64,000 bases of DNA from Gilvimarinus algae (lineage in GTDB: Bacteria > Pseudomonadota > Gammaproteobacteria > Pseudomonadales > Cellvibrionaceae): positions 310,001-374,000 of the forward strand of contig NZ_JAULRT010000060.1 in the NCBI RefSeq assembly GCF_030518215.1. Reading direction: 5' to 3'. How positions within the stretch are numbered: the stretch's first letter is position 1; the number at the start of each line of letters is the position of its first letter. The translations under genes and the position numbers were made by a program. This document shows positions 45,086-54,221 of this stretch, one piece after another. A model generated the notes under the pieces. That model was not told the origin of the DNA, did no database searches, and worked only from the letters and a program-made list of their open reading frames with translations.

Positions 45086-45658
45086 ATGGCCACCTATTCT
45101 ATCAGCGATTTCCGTACCGGTCTGAAAGTCATGCTGGATGGCGATCCGTGCAACATTGTGGAAAACGAACTGGTAAAGCCCGGTAAAGGCCAGGCCTTTA
45201 ACCGCGTTAAATTGCGCAACCTGACCTCCGGCCGGGTATGGGAGCGCACCTTCCGCGCCAACGAAACACTCGACAGTGCCGACGTTGTCGACCGGGATAT
45301 GGAGTACCTCTACAGCGACGGTGAATTCTGGCACTTTATGGACCCCGACAGCTTCGAGCAATTTGCCGCCGATGCCAAAGCGGTGGGCGATGCGGCCAAG
45401 TGGCTGCGCGAGCAGGACAAGTGCATCATCACGCTGTTTAACAACGCGCCGCTGGTGGTGACGCCGCCCAATCACGTAGAGCTGGAAGTGGTGCAAACCG
45501 ACCCGGGCCTCAAAGGCGATACCGCCCAGGGCGGCACTAAGCCGGCTACTCTGAGCACCGGTGCTGTGGTCAAGGTGCCTTTGTTTATGAACCAGGGCGA
45601 CGTGGTGCGCGTGGATACCCGCACGGGCGAATACCTGGGCCGGGCCAGCAAAGACTGA
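45086..45658 (+). CDS. efp: Elongation factor P
   Basis: 190 aa from the ATG at 45086 with GAGAGG just upstream; the frame extends further but the true N-terminus M-A-T-Y-S is obvious. EF-P rescues ribosomes stalled at polyproline. Lys34 in K-P-G-K-G-Q-A-F is the residue that receives beta-lysine, and both enzymes for that modification flank this gene. Three beta-barrel domains of normal length. Confidence 0.97.
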   Translation: MATYSISDFRTGLKVMLDGDPCNIVENELVKPGKGQAFNRVKLRNLTSGRVWERTFRANETLDSADVVDRDMEYLYSDGEFWHFMDPDSFEQFAADAKAVGDAAKWLREQDKCIITLFNNAPLVVTPPNHVELEVVQTDPGLKGDTAQGGTKPATLSTGAVVKVPLFMNQGDVVRVDTRTGEYLGRASKD

Positions 45659-45660
45659 TT

Positions 45661-46620
45661 TTGGTCGACCCGCAAGAGACCTATCTCCCCTCCGCCCGGC
45701 CCGAGATGATCGAGGCCCGGGCGCAGCTCTACCGAGCGATACGGACCTTTTTTAGCGAGCGCGATGTTCTGGAAGTGGAGGTGCCACTGCTGGGCTCGCA
45801 CTTTGTCACCGATCCGTATATCCCCGCCGTTGTGGCTGATAACGCCGGCAGCGAGCGCTTTTTGCAAAGCTCCCCCGAGTACGCCATGAAGCGGTTGCTG
45901 GCCGCCATGCCGCGTTGCATCTATTCTTTGGGCAAGGCTTTTCGGGCGGGCGAGCGCAGCGCCCGCCACAATCCCGAGTTTACGCTGCTTGAGTGGTACC
46001 GGCTGGGCTTTGATGATCGGCAGTTGATGGCCGAAGTCCGCGAGCTGGTTGTCGCTTTGTGTCCGGGTACGGCCGTCCAGTCGTTGAGTTATCGCCAGTG
46101 GTTCGAGCAGAGCCTGGGCGTGGACCCTCATACCGCGACCCTGGATGAGTTGCGCGCGACCGGCTTGGCTCATATTGAGATCGATGGCACAGGCTTGGAT
46201 CGCAATGACTGGCTGGATTTGCTGGTTACCCACACGCTGGAGCCGGCTATGGTGCCCGGCCTTACATTTATTTACGATTATCCGGCAAGCCAGGCGGCTC
46301 TGGCGCGCGTATTGCCAGATGAGTCGGGGGTGGCTGTGGCCCGGCGGTTTGAGGCCTTCTTTAATGGGATGGAGCTGGCTAACGGTTACTGGGAGCTGAC
46401 AGACCCGGCTGAGCAGCGCGAGCGCTTTGCCGCTGACCGGGCACGCAGACGCCAGCTCGGCCTGCCGGATCGCGCCGGCGATAATCGGTTACTCGCAGCT
46501 CTGGAACACGGCCTGGCGCCCTGCGCCGGCGTGGCCCTCGGCGTTGACCGGCTGCTGATGCAGCGCGAGGGTTGCACGCATATTCGCCAGGTGTTGGCGT
46601 TTGACGACAGCCGTGCATGA
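45661..46620 (+). CDS. epmA: EF-P beta-lysine ligase
   Basis: 319 aa from a TTG 2 bp after the efp stop, so expression is coupled. A class II lysyl-tRNA-synthetase-like catalytic domain without the anticodon domain (also called PoxA/GenX/YjeA): F-L-Q-S-S-P-E-Y-A-M-K-R-L-L, F-R-A-G-E-R-S-A-R-H-N-P-E-F-T-L-L-E-W, and the final G-V-A-L-G-V-D-R-L-L-M. It attaches (R)-beta-lysine to Lys34 of EF-P. Confidence 0.96.
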   Translation: MVDPQETYLPSARPEMIEARAQLYRAIRTFFSERDVLEVEVPLLGSHFVTDPYIPAVVADNAGSERFLQSSPEYAMKRLLAAMPRCIYSLGKAFRAGERSARHNPEFTLLEWYRLGFDDRQLMAEVRELVVALCPGTAVQSLSYRQWFEQSLGVDPHTATLDELRATGLAHIEIDGTGLDRNDWLDLLVTHTLEPAMVPGLTFIYDYPASQAALARVLPDESGVAVARRFEAFFNGMELANGYWELTDPAEQRERFAADRARRRQLGLPDRAGDNRLLAALEHGLAPCAGVALGVDRLLMQREGCTHIRQVLAFDDSRA

Positions 46621-46961
46621 GAATGTGCATAACTTTGGTCAAAAGTCGTTCAGGGGGGGGCGTTGGTTGCCGTATGGTAGGGGGAGGCCCCCGCGGCATT
46701 TGGTGATAAAACCGGCTCGATTGGTTGTCATCTGTGCAATTGTTTGCTTTTTAACTGATTGATTTTGTTTGAATTTTACGCTGTGTGAGAATCGCACAGA
46801 TACGCGCGGGGCAGGTGTGGCAAGGCCTCGCGGCGGTTACGCAGGGCTCGTTCACAAAGTTATCCACAGCAAGTGTGGACAAGCCCTTTCTCATCAATGG
46901 CCGCGCTGACGGTGTCGGTCGAAATCCCTTAAAATAATCGTTTTGGCTACGGAGACAGTTG
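46621..46961. other. Region upstream of ppc
   Basis: 341 bp. It must hold the ppc promoter, which I could not assign. It contains one perfect DnaA-box match, TTATCCACA (46860-46868). A run of eight G (46652-46659) is also present. No gene is seen. Confidence 0.5.
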
Positions 46962-49577
46962 ATGCAACAGTTACCCGAAACCCTGCGGGAAAACGTCCGC
47001 TTACTGGGGGAGTTACTGGGCGAGACCATTCGCGACCACGAGGGCGAAGAGCGTTTTAGCAGGGTCGAACAGATCCGCCAGTTGGGCAAGAGTATCAATC
47101 AGAGCGAGGAGGAAGACTCCAGCGCACTGGTGGAAATTCTGGGCGAGCTCGACGATGAGGACATACTCCCCATCGCCCGTGCGTTTAATCAGTTTCTCAA
47201 CCTCGCCAATATCGCCGATCAGGAATACGGCGCCAGCGCCGAGGCCGAGCCCGAGGATGGCCTCAAGGCCATGCTGCTGAATTTTTCCGAAACCTACGGC
47301 CGCGACAAACTCTCCGAGGTGGTGCGCAATCTGCGCATTGAGCTGGTACTGACGGCGCACCCCACCGAGGTGACGCGCCGGACCCTGATTCGCAAATACG
47401 ACCAAATCGTCAACACCCTGTCGGATCAGCAGCGCGGTAACCTATTGTCCTTTGAAAAGGACAAAGTCGTGGGTCGTCTGCACCGCCTGGTGGAAGAGAT
47501 CTGGAGCACCGATGAAATCCGTGCCGAACGGCCCACCGCGGTGGACGAAGCCAAGTGGGGCTTTGCTGTCATCGAGAACAGCCTCTGGCAGGCCGTGCCC
47601 GATTTTATCCGTCATCTTGACCGGCTCTGTTGCCGGCATCTTGACCAGTGCCTGCCGCTGGATCTGCAGCCCTTCCGGTTTTACTCGTGGATGGGCGGCG
47701 ACCGCGACGGCAACCCCAATGTCACCCACGAGGTCACCCGCGAAGTTCTGCTGCTGGGCCGGTGGATGGCCGCCGAACTCTACCTGCGCGATGTCCAAAA
47801 CTTGGCCGGTGATTTGAGCATGCACGCAGCCAGCGCCGAGTTTCGCGAGTTGGTGGGCGAGTCGGATACACCCTACCGCGATTATCTCGCCGAGTTGCGT
47901 CGTCGCATTCAGGCCACGCTCGACTGGGCCGAAAGCACGCTCAAGGGCGAGGAGCCTGCCCGCCCTCAGGGGCTGATCGAGTCGCGGCAGGATCTGCTCG
48001 AGCCCTTGATGCACTGCTACCGCTCGCTCAACGAAGTGGGCTTGCCGCACATTGCTAACGGGCCGTTGATGGACACCATTCGCCGCGTCCACAGCTTTGG
48101 TATAAATCTGGTTCCGCTCGATGTCCGCCAGGACGGTGAGCGTCATGTCAAAGTGATGGATGAGCTGACCCGCTATCTTGAAATGGGCAGCTACCTTGAG
48201 TGGAGCGAGGCCGAGCGCCGGGAGTTTTTGCTCAAGCATCTTAAGGATCGCCGCCCATTGCTGCCGGCCCATTGGCCGGTGAGCGACGAGGGGGCAGAGG
48301 TGCTGAAAACCTGTCGCGTTATTGCCAACGAGCCGCGCGAGACGCTCTCCACTTACATCATTTCCATGGCGCAGCAGCCCTCCGATGTTTTGGTGGTGGC
48401 GCTGCTTCTAAAAGAATGCGGCATGAGCTGGAACATGCCTATTGTCCCGCTGTTTGAAACCCTGGATGACCTGGATCGCTCGGCCGAGGTGATGGATCTG
48501 CTCTGGCAGCTGCCCTGGTATCAGGAGTACACCGGCTCGGCCCAGACGGTCATGATCGGCTACTCAGACTCGGCCAAGGACGCCGGCAAGTTTGCCGCAA
48601 CCTGGGCGCAGTACAAGGCGCAGGAAAAGCTGGTGGCTCTGGCGGACAAGCACGGTGTGGACCTGGTGCTGTTCCACGGTCGCGGTGGCACCGTTGGCCG
48701 CGGCGGTGGCCCGGTGGAAAAAGCCATGGCCTCACAGCCGCCTGGTTCGGTGAAAGGCAAGATTCGGGTGACCGAGCAGGGCGAAATGATCCGCTACAAA
48801 TTCGGTTTGCCGAAGGTGGCTTTCTCGAGCTTTTCCACCTACGTGGTCGCCACCTTGCGGGCGACGCTGGAGCCCCACGCCGCGCCGAACGATGAGTGGC
48901 GGGATCTGATTGAGCGCATGGCTCAGGCCAGCCTTGAGGGTTACCGCCGCGTGGTGCGCGGCCATCCGCAGTTTGTCCCTTACTTTCGCTCACTGACGCC
49001 CGAGCAGGAGCTGGGTTTGCTGGCGCTGGGTTCGCGTCCGGCCAAGCGCAAGGCGACCGGCGGCGTAGAGAGCCTGCGGGCGATTCCCTGGGTGTTCGCC
49101 TGGATGCAGGTGCGGCTCAATTTGCCGGCCTGGCTGGGCACGCGTCAGGCGCTGGAGTTTGCTCTGGAAAATTCGCCTTCGACGCTGAGTGACATGGTGG
49201 ACAACTGGCCCTTCTTCTCGGCGTTTTTGGACTTGCTGGAGATGGTGATCGGCAAAGCCGATACCCCCATTGCCGCCTACTACGAAAAGCAATTGGTGCC
49301 AGAGGAGCTGCACCCGCTGGGGCAGGAGTTGCGCGCGGACCTGGGAGCGCTGGAGGTATTGATCAACCGCATTAAAAAGCAGGACAACCTCTTCGATGCC
49401 GACCCGGTGCTGCGTCAGACACTCAGTGTGCGCAAGCCCTACATCGATCCGCTCAACTATCTGCAGGCAGAGCTGCTCAAGCGCTATCGCAGTGGCAAGC
49501 CTTTTAGCAAAGAGCTGGAGCGGGCGCTCAAGGTGACCATGGCTGGTATCTCGGCAGGTATGCGCAACACGGGCTAG
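46962..49577 (+). CDS. ppc: Phosphoenolpyruvate carboxylase
   Basis: 871 aa from the ATG at 46962 with GGAGA upstream (a TTG one codon earlier is possible). Adds bicarbonate to PEP to give oxaloacetate, feeding the TCA cycle. Catalytic segments: L-T-A-H-P-T-E-V-T-R-R with its essential His, and F-H-G-R-G-G-T-V-G-R-G-G-G-P. The C-terminus ends M-R-N-T-G, the standard Ppc end. Monocistronic, with its own terminator. Confidence 0.97.
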   Translation: MQQLPETLRENVRLLGELLGETIRDHEGEERFSRVEQIRQLGKSINQSEEEDSSALVEILGELDDEDILPIARAFNQFLNLANIADQEYGASAEAEPEDGLKAMLLNFSETYGRDKLSEVVRNLRIELVLTAHPTEVTRRTLIRKYDQIVNTLSDQQRGNLLSFEKDKVVGRLHRLVEEIWSTDEIRAERPTAVDEAKWGFAVIENSLWQAVPDFIRHLDRLCCRHLDQCLPLDLQPFRFYSWMGGDRDGNPNVTHEVTREVLLLGRWMAAELYLRDVQNLAGDLSMHAASAEFRELVGESDTPYRDYLAELRRRIQATLDWAESTLKGEEPARPQGLIESRQDLLEPLMHCYRSLNEVGLPHIANGPLMDTIRRVHSFGINLVPLDVRQDGERHVKVMDELTRYLEMGSYLEWSEAERREFLLKHLKDRRPLLPAHWPVSDEGAEVLKTCRVIANEPRETLSTYIISMAQQPSDVLVVALLLKECGMSWNMPIVPLFETLDDLDRSAEVMDLLWQLPWYQEYTGSAQTVMIGYSDSAKDAGKFAATWAQYKAQEKLVALADKHGVDLVLFHGRGGTVGRGGGPVEKAMASQPPGSVKGKIRVTEQGEMIRYKFGLPKVAFSSFSTYVVATLRATLEPHAAPNDEWRDLIERMAQASLEGYRRVVRGHPQFVPYFRSLTPEQELGLLALGSRPAKRKATGGVESLRAIPWVFAWMQVRLNLPAWLGTRQALEFALENSPSTLSDMVDNWPFFSAFLDLLEMVIGKADTPIAAYYEKQLVPEELHPLGQELRADLGALEVLINRIKKQDNLFDADPVLRQTLSVRKPYIDPLNYLQAELLKRYRSGKPFSKELERALKVTMAGISAGMRNTG

Positions 49578-49606
49578 TCCTGGCGTTTTCCAGCTGTCAC
49601 GTAACA

Positions 49607-49636
49607 AGGCCAGATCTTCGGATCTGGCCTTTTTTT
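49607..49636 (+). terminator. Rho-independent terminator of ppc
   Basis: AGGCCAGATC pairs with GATCTGGCCT around the tetraloop TTCG, followed by TTTTTT, about 30 bp after the stop. Confidence 0.93.
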
Positions 49637-49684
49637 CGCCTCAATATCCTGCCGCCGGCTTCTTACCGCTTGCTCATGGTTCCC

Positions 49685-49713
49685 TTGTGTGTATACTGTG
49701 TATATACTATATG
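49685..49713 (+). promoter_or_regulatory. Promoter and overlapping operator of the GntR-ABC operon
   Basis: TTGTGT (49685-49690), 17 bp, TATATG (49708-49713). The 17-bp spacer holds the near-palindrome GTATAC-TGT-GTATAT, inside a wider TGTGTATA...TATATGCACA repeat. The regulator encoded 18 bp downstream probably binds here and represses its own operon. Confidence 0.6.
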
Positions 49714-49730
49714 CACAGTTGGGGATGAAT

Positions 49731-50117
49731 GTGGTTGAAGGGTTGTTTCTTTCCCAGGCCGATAGTCGGCCGATGTATCTGCAGATGATGGAGCAGATCA
49801 AACTGAAAATTATGGCGGGTGACTGGCCCCCGGGCTTTGCTTTGCCGTCGATTCGTGAGCTGGCCGCGGCGACGTCAGTCAGTGTGATCACGGTTAAGCG
49901 CGCCTATCGCGAGCTGGAAAGCGAGGGGCTACTGGTGACCCGGCAGGGGCGGGGCTCTTTTGTGGCGGGCTCCGCCGGTCAGGCCGAGCTGCGCGACTCG
50001 GAGCTAAACCGTCACCTGGACCAGCTGCTGGATGCTTCCGAGCGGTTGGGGTTGAGTGCCGAGGAGCTGTTGCTCTGCCTGGAAGCGGCGATTGAAAAGC
50101 GCCGCAATCAGCAATGA
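49731..50117 (+). CDS. GntR-family regulator, YtrA subfamily
   Basis: 128 aa from a GTG (49731) with GGGGA 5-9 nt upstream; an ATG at 49725 is too close to that site. A winged HTH (about residues 10-75: Y-L-Q-M-M-E-Q-I-K, L-P-S-I-R-E-L-A-A-A-T-S-V-S-V-I-T-V-K-R-A-Y) is followed by a short helical tail, not a ligand domain. This is the YtrA type that controls adjacent ABC transporter genes. It is the first gene of the operon. Confidence 0.9.
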   Translation: MVEGLFLSQADSRPMYLQMMEQIKLKIMAGDWPPGFALPSIRELAAATSVSVITVKRAYRELESEGLLVTRQGRGSFVAGSAGQAELRDSELNRHLDQLLDASERLGLSAEELLLCLEAAIEKRRNQQ

Positions 50118-50127
50118 GGATGATGTT

Positions 50128-51012
50128 ATGGCGAATGTAATCGAGATGTCGGGGGTCGCCAAGACCTATCAACATTTCAGTCTGGATCATATTGATCTGA
50201 CCCTGCCAGCCGGGGAGATTATGGGGCTGGTGGGTGTGAACGGTGCGGGCAAGTCCACCACCCTGCGCATTCTGATGGGGCTGATTGCGCAGGACAGCGG
50301 CAGCGTTCGGGTGCTGGGTCATGCCCTGCCCGATGAGCAAGTGGCCGCGAAGAGAGACATCGGTTTTGCCTCGGAAGATATGCGCCTGTATCGGCACAAA
50401 GATTTGCAGTGGCATATGGGTTTTATGCAGAGCTTTTTTCCCACCTGGGATCAGAGCTACGCGAAGCACTTGGCGGCAAAATTCGACCTGGCGCTTGATC
50501 AAAACCTGAAAGGCTTTTCTCACGGGCAGCGCGTAAAAGCCAGTTTGTTGTTACTGCTGGCTCGCCGCCCAGGGTTGCTGATACTCGATGAGCCCACCAC
50601 AGGGCTGGACCCGGTGGCCAGAAGCGAAGTGATAGAAGAGCTGGCGGAAGTGCTTACCGATGAAAATCGCAGTGTACTGTTTTCATCACATAACACCCAC
50701 GACGTGGAGCAGCTGTCGGACACCCTGACCTTTCTCCACGATGGTCGCGTGCTGGCTTCTGAAAACATTGAAGATTTTCTCGATAAGTGGCGCTGCGTGC
50801 GTTGCAAGGGCGACCTGGCGGAAGGTGACCTGCTGCCTCCCAATGTGGCTGAGATGCGGCGAAGCGGATCCTTGGTTAACTTGAAAGTCGATAACTTTGG
50901 TGAGCCGAGTTTGCAGATGTTGCGAGACAAGGGCCTGGAAGTGGTCGAGGTGATGCGCATGACACTCGAGGAGATATTTATCGCCAATGTCAAAAGAGGG
51001 CGTTTGCAATGA
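50128..51012 (+). CDS. ABC transporter ATP-binding protein (YtrB-like)
   Basis: 294 aa from the ATG at 50128, 10 bp after the regulator. Walker A G-V-N-G-A-G-K-S-T-T, signature F-S-H-G-Q-R-V-K-A (a degenerate LSGGQ), Walker B L-L-I-L-D-E-P-T-T-G-L-D, and the switch His in S-S-H-N-T-H-D. The C-terminal ~70 residues are a regulatory extension. It overlaps the permease gene by 4 bp. Such GntR-ABC operons often respond to cell-wall antibiotics; here that is inference. Confidence 0.92.
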   Translation: MANVIEMSGVAKTYQHFSLDHIDLTLPAGEIMGLVGVNGAGKSTTLRILMGLIAQDSGSVRVLGHALPDEQVAAKRDIGFASEDMRLYRHKDLQWHMGFMQSFFPTWDQSYAKHLAAKFDLALDQNLKGFSHGQRVKASLLLLLARRPGLLILDEPTTGLDPVARSEVIEELAEVLTDENRSVLFSSHNTHDVEQLSDTLTFLHDGRVLASENIEDFLDKWRCVRCKGDLAEGDLLPPNVAEMRRSGSLVNLKVDNFGEPSLQMLRDKGLEVVEVMRMTLEEIFIANVKRGRLQ

Positions 51013-51686
51013 CTACCGATCTTGTCACGGTGAAAAAGCTGGTGCTAAAAGACTGGGACCTGCACCAAAAGATCATCGCCGGGTATATTGGCCTGGGTAT
51101 TCTTGGGTTGGCGATTCTCGGTTACCCCCATGTGTGGGCTTTTTACATGGGCTGCGTCATCCTGATGACAGTAATGATTTCCGCGGGTTTTCATGCCATC
51201 AATGTCACCATTATCGGCGAAAAAAAGGAGCAGACAACGCCGTTCATTATGAGCCTTCCGGTGCGACCTTTTGAGTATGCACTGGCAAAAATTGTTGCCA
51301 ACTTGGTGATATTTCTCGTGCCTTGGACAGCGATTGTGGTGGGAATCGTCTTTCTTACGCTTACCACGCACATTCCTGACGGCATACTGCAATTTTTCCT
51401 GGTGATGTGCGTGCTCCTGGTCATGAACTATTCGCTGGTGTTGACGATCACGCTGGTCTCCGAGTCCGAGGGCTGGAGCATTTTTTTTATGGTCATTGTC
51501 AATATTGCGGTCAACCCTTTTATTATGCTGACGTTGCGCAATCCCGAGTTTAATCAACATATGGAGTCTGACACTTTTTACTGGAGCGACGATGCCACGG
51601 TGATGATGTCGGTTATGTTGGTGGCAACCGTGCTCTTCATAGTCGCTGGTGCTCTGCGCCAGAGCCGTCGTCAAACGTTTATTTGA
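51009..51686 (+). CDS. ABC-2 type permease
   Basis: 225 aa with six predicted membrane helices. The start overlaps the ATPase stop (ATGA), so the two are coupled. I-I-G-E-K-K-E-Q-T is the cytoplasmic coupling segment typical of ABC-2 permeases. It should form the membrane half of the transporter. Substrate unknown. Confidence 0.85.
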   Translation: MTTDLVTVKKLVLKDWDLHQKIIAGYIGLGILGLAILGYPHVWAFYMGCVILMTVMISAGFHAINVTIIGEKKEQTTPFIMSLPVRPFEYALAKIVANLVIFLVPWTAIVVGIVFLTLTTHIPDGILQFFLVMCVLLVMNYSLVLTITLVSESEGWSIFFMVIVNIAVNPFIMLTLRNPEFNQHMESDTFYWSDDATVMMSVMLVATVLFIVAGALRQSRRQTFI

Positions 51687-51695
51687 GGCCCGATC

Positions 51696-52877
51696 ATGAA
51701 TGCCAGCTCAGAACGTTTGCACTATATGGATAACTTACGGGCGATTGTGATGATCGTGGGGGTGTTTTTTCACGCCGCACTCGCCTACAGCCCGCAGTTG
51801 CACCCTGTTTGGATGAGCGCCGACACGGTCAACTCCCCGCTCGTCGATTGGGTGGCAAGCTTTCTCCATGTGTTTCGAATGCCCTTGTTTTTTGTGGTGG
51901 CGGGATTTTTTGGCGCACTGCTTGTGCGCCAGCGTGGCGTGGGCGCCATGTTGAAAAACCGGGCCCTGAGGGTGCTTTTGCCCTTTGTGATTTTCTGGCC
52001 CCTGGTGATGGCGGCAATTATCGCGCCCATGATGTGGGCCGTTCACAACGTTGAGAATCTGCCGCCTTTGCTCGAGTTTATTCAATCCATGATGGCAAAC
52101 CCCGACGCGCCGCAAAGTCCGCCATCGACGGTGCATCTGTGGTTTCTCTACTATCTGGCGTTTTTCTATGTATTGATTTGGGTATTGCGTCAAGCGCCGC
52201 TCGGCGGTGTAAAGCGGTTTCTCCTTGATCTTCACCCAATGGTTGCGTTGATGGTGTTGCCGCTGTGCCTTATCCCCGGTTTGAGTTTGGCCGTGGTGCC
52301 TTATCCAGCGCCTGAGTCGTTTATCCCGCAGCTGTGGGCCTTTGGTTTTTTTGGTCTGTTTTTTGTGTATGGCTACTGGTTGTTTGATTCCATGCGTTTG
52401 TTGGATTATTTTGAGCGCTACGGGTGGGCTCTGGTCGCCATGAGTGTGCTGTTGTTTATTCCGCTGTTTTATGCATTTCCAGAAACCGTTACCCTGCAAA
52501 ACGCCTATGTTCATCCGCCTTGGCCTGAGCGGGCGCTGATGGTGATCTGCATAGCCTATATCTCGGTGTTTATGTCCGTAGCGTGTCTGGTGCTCGCACG
52601 CGTCTGGCTGAATCAGCGCAACGCCTTTATGCGGTATATGTCTGATGCATCCTATTGGATTTATATCGCTCATTTACCGGTTGTGCTGGCTATACAGTAT
52701 TGGCTGTTGGATCAACCTGGTGGCTGGTTTTACAAGTTTTCCGTGTCATCACTGCTCACCATGGCTATCTGTATTCTAAGCTACATACTGCTGGTGCGCT
52801 GGAGCCCTATCGGCTGGCTTCTTAATGGCAAACGTAAGAGTCTGTTGCGGCGAGCGCCCGTCGCAAGCGAGGTATAG
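51696..52877 (+). CDS. Acyltransferase-3 family membrane protein (OpgC-like)
   Basis: 393 aa with ten to eleven hydrophobic helices. It begins R-L-H-Y-M-D-N-L-R-A-I-V-M-I-V-G-V-F-F-H-A, the acyltransferase-3 pattern with its conserved His, and has F-R-M-P-L-F-F-V-V-A-G-F-F. OpgC/MdoC-type members move acyl groups across the membrane onto glucans or other surface sugars. It starts 9 bp after the ABC permease, so it is probably in the same operon. Confidence 0.88.
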   Translation: MNASSERLHYMDNLRAIVMIVGVFFHAALAYSPQLHPVWMSADTVNSPLVDWVASFLHVFRMPLFFVVAGFFGALLVRQRGVGAMLKNRALRVLLPFVIFWPLVMAAIIAPMMWAVHNVENLPPLLEFIQSMMANPDAPQSPPSTVHLWFLYYLAFFYVLIWVLRQAPLGGVKRFLLDLHPMVALMVLPLCLIPGLSLAVVPYPAPESFIPQLWAFGFFGLFFVYGYWLFDSMRLLDYFERYGWALVAMSVLLFIPLFYAFPETVTLQNAYVHPPWPERALMVICIAYISVFMSVACLVLARVWLNQRNAFMRYMSDASYWIYIAHLPVVLAIQYWLLDQPGGWFYKFSVSSLLTMAICILSYILLVRWSPIGWLLNGKRKSLLRRAPVASEV

Positions 52878-52973
52878 CCTAAAGGTTTGGCGCTGTATTT
52901 GGCGCGGGGTAAGAAAAGTGTCACAACCGCGGCATAGCATCAAAGCTCCACGGACGACAGGAGCCCTGATGCC

Positions 52974-54221
52974 ATGCGCGGATACAACCCGGATTTTCTC
53001 GACAACATTCACTTGCCTTTGCCTGATTTCAGTGCCCGGTTGGCCGGCGAGGTCCACCGATCTGCTGATCTCGATGAGCAGGTCATTGCACACTATCCCA
53101 ACTACTCGGTGATCACCAACGCCCATATTGATAAGCGCTCCGCCGTGGTTGCCGCTCTGAATATTGATCAAAATCAGTATCGGCGAACGCATCGCTCCGA
53201 TCGGTGGCGCACAGACAGCCGTATTGGTGAAGAAAATCAGCTGAACAACGACTATTATCGCAATAACCCCTGGGACCGGGGGCATTTGGCTCGGCGTGAT
53301 AACGCCGCCTGGGGCGCGGATGAACGAGAAGCGCAAATCGCATCGGATGAGACTTTTTATTACTCCAATGCCTCATTGCAACATCAAAATCTCAACCAGG
53401 ACGAGTGGCTGGCACTGGAGGACTGGGTGCGCGACTTGGATATCGTCAAGGGCGGTAAGGTATCCAGTTTTAGCGGCCCATTCTACGCGGCTCACGATCG
53501 CAGTATCACCCCCGAGGGCCGGCCTCTGGCGCTGGTACCCGCGGGCTTTTTCAAGGTGGTCTGCTTTATCAACAAGGACTCAGACGCGTTGGATGTACGC
53601 GCCTTTGTGATTTATCAGGATGAAGAGGCTTTGCGCGATCGCGCTGGCCGCCAGCGATACAACAACCTTACCTACCAGTCCACCATTACCGAGGTGGAGG
53701 CGCTGACAGGCCTGTTGTTCGACAGCCGAATCTATCATGCCAACCCGCTGTTCGCGCATATTGACAGCGCAGCGCGCGACGGCCACGGTGAGACGATCAC
53801 CCCCGAGCGCTTTGAAGTGGCAAAGAGCAAAGATCTAATGGCTCGCGAAACACCCAGACCCGTGATTCGCGACGATCTCGTGGATATTTATATCGCCGGT
53901 GCCTTGCCCAGCCCCGCCGGAGAAGATCGCACCGGCGAGTGGATAGTGCTGATGAACCTCGGCGCCGAGCCGGTTTCGGTCGCCAACTGGAAGCTGGAAG
54001 ACAACAGCGGTCAGCGCCTTGAGGTGCCACCGGCTCTGCTGGAGGCGGGAGAAACGCTCAAAGTCGGACCGCTCTTGCCGCTCAAACTTGGCAACGGCGG
54101 CGATGTTATCAAGCTCTTTAATGCCGCCGGTGAGCGCATAGACTGGGTAAACTATTTGAGCCACATGGTTCAGCCGGGTCGACCCGTCTGGTTTCTCGCC
54201 TCACGGGATATTTTGCGATGA
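52974..54221 (+). CDS. DRGH nuclease with a C-terminal lamin-tail domain
   Basis: 415 aa. DNA/RNA non-specific endonuclease (NucA/EndoG family) with the catalytic D-R-G-H at 101-104 and the metal-binding Asn in Y-Y-S-N-A-S-L-Q-H-Q-N. The C-terminal ~115 residues (from about 297) are a lamin-tail-like beta-sandwich (V-D-I-Y-I-A-G-A-L-P, G-E-W-I-V-L-M-N-L-G, V-A-N-W-K-L-E-D). No signal peptide is visible, unusual for this usually secreted family. It begins 96 bp after the acyltransferase. Its last 21 bp overlap the end of the convergent AraC gene. Confidence 0.85.
   Translation: MRGYNPDFLDNIHLPLPDFSARLAGEVHRSADLDEQVIAHYPNYSVITNAHIDKRSAVVAALNIDQNQYRRTHRSDRWRTDSRIGEENQLNNDYYRNNPWDRGHLARRDNAAWGADEREAQIASDETFYYSNASLQHQNLNQDEWLALEDWVRDLDIVKGGKVSSFSGPFYAAHDRSITPEGRPLALVPAGFFKVVCFINKDSDALDVRAFVIYQDEEALRDRAGRQRYNNLTYQSTITEVEALTGLLFDSRIYHANPLFAHIDSAARDGHGETITPERFEVAKSKDLMARETPRPVIRDDLVDIYIAGALPSPAGEDRTGEWIVLMNLGAEPVSVANWKLEDNSGQRLEVPPALLEAGETLKVGPLLPLKLGNGGDVIKLFNAAGERIDWVNYLSHMVQPGRPVWFLASRDILR

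Noticed and set aside
46860-46868. Perfect DnaA box TTATCCACA upstream of ppc
   Set aside because: A single box without a cluster, AT-rich unwinding element or dnaA/dnaN neighbours does not make an origin.
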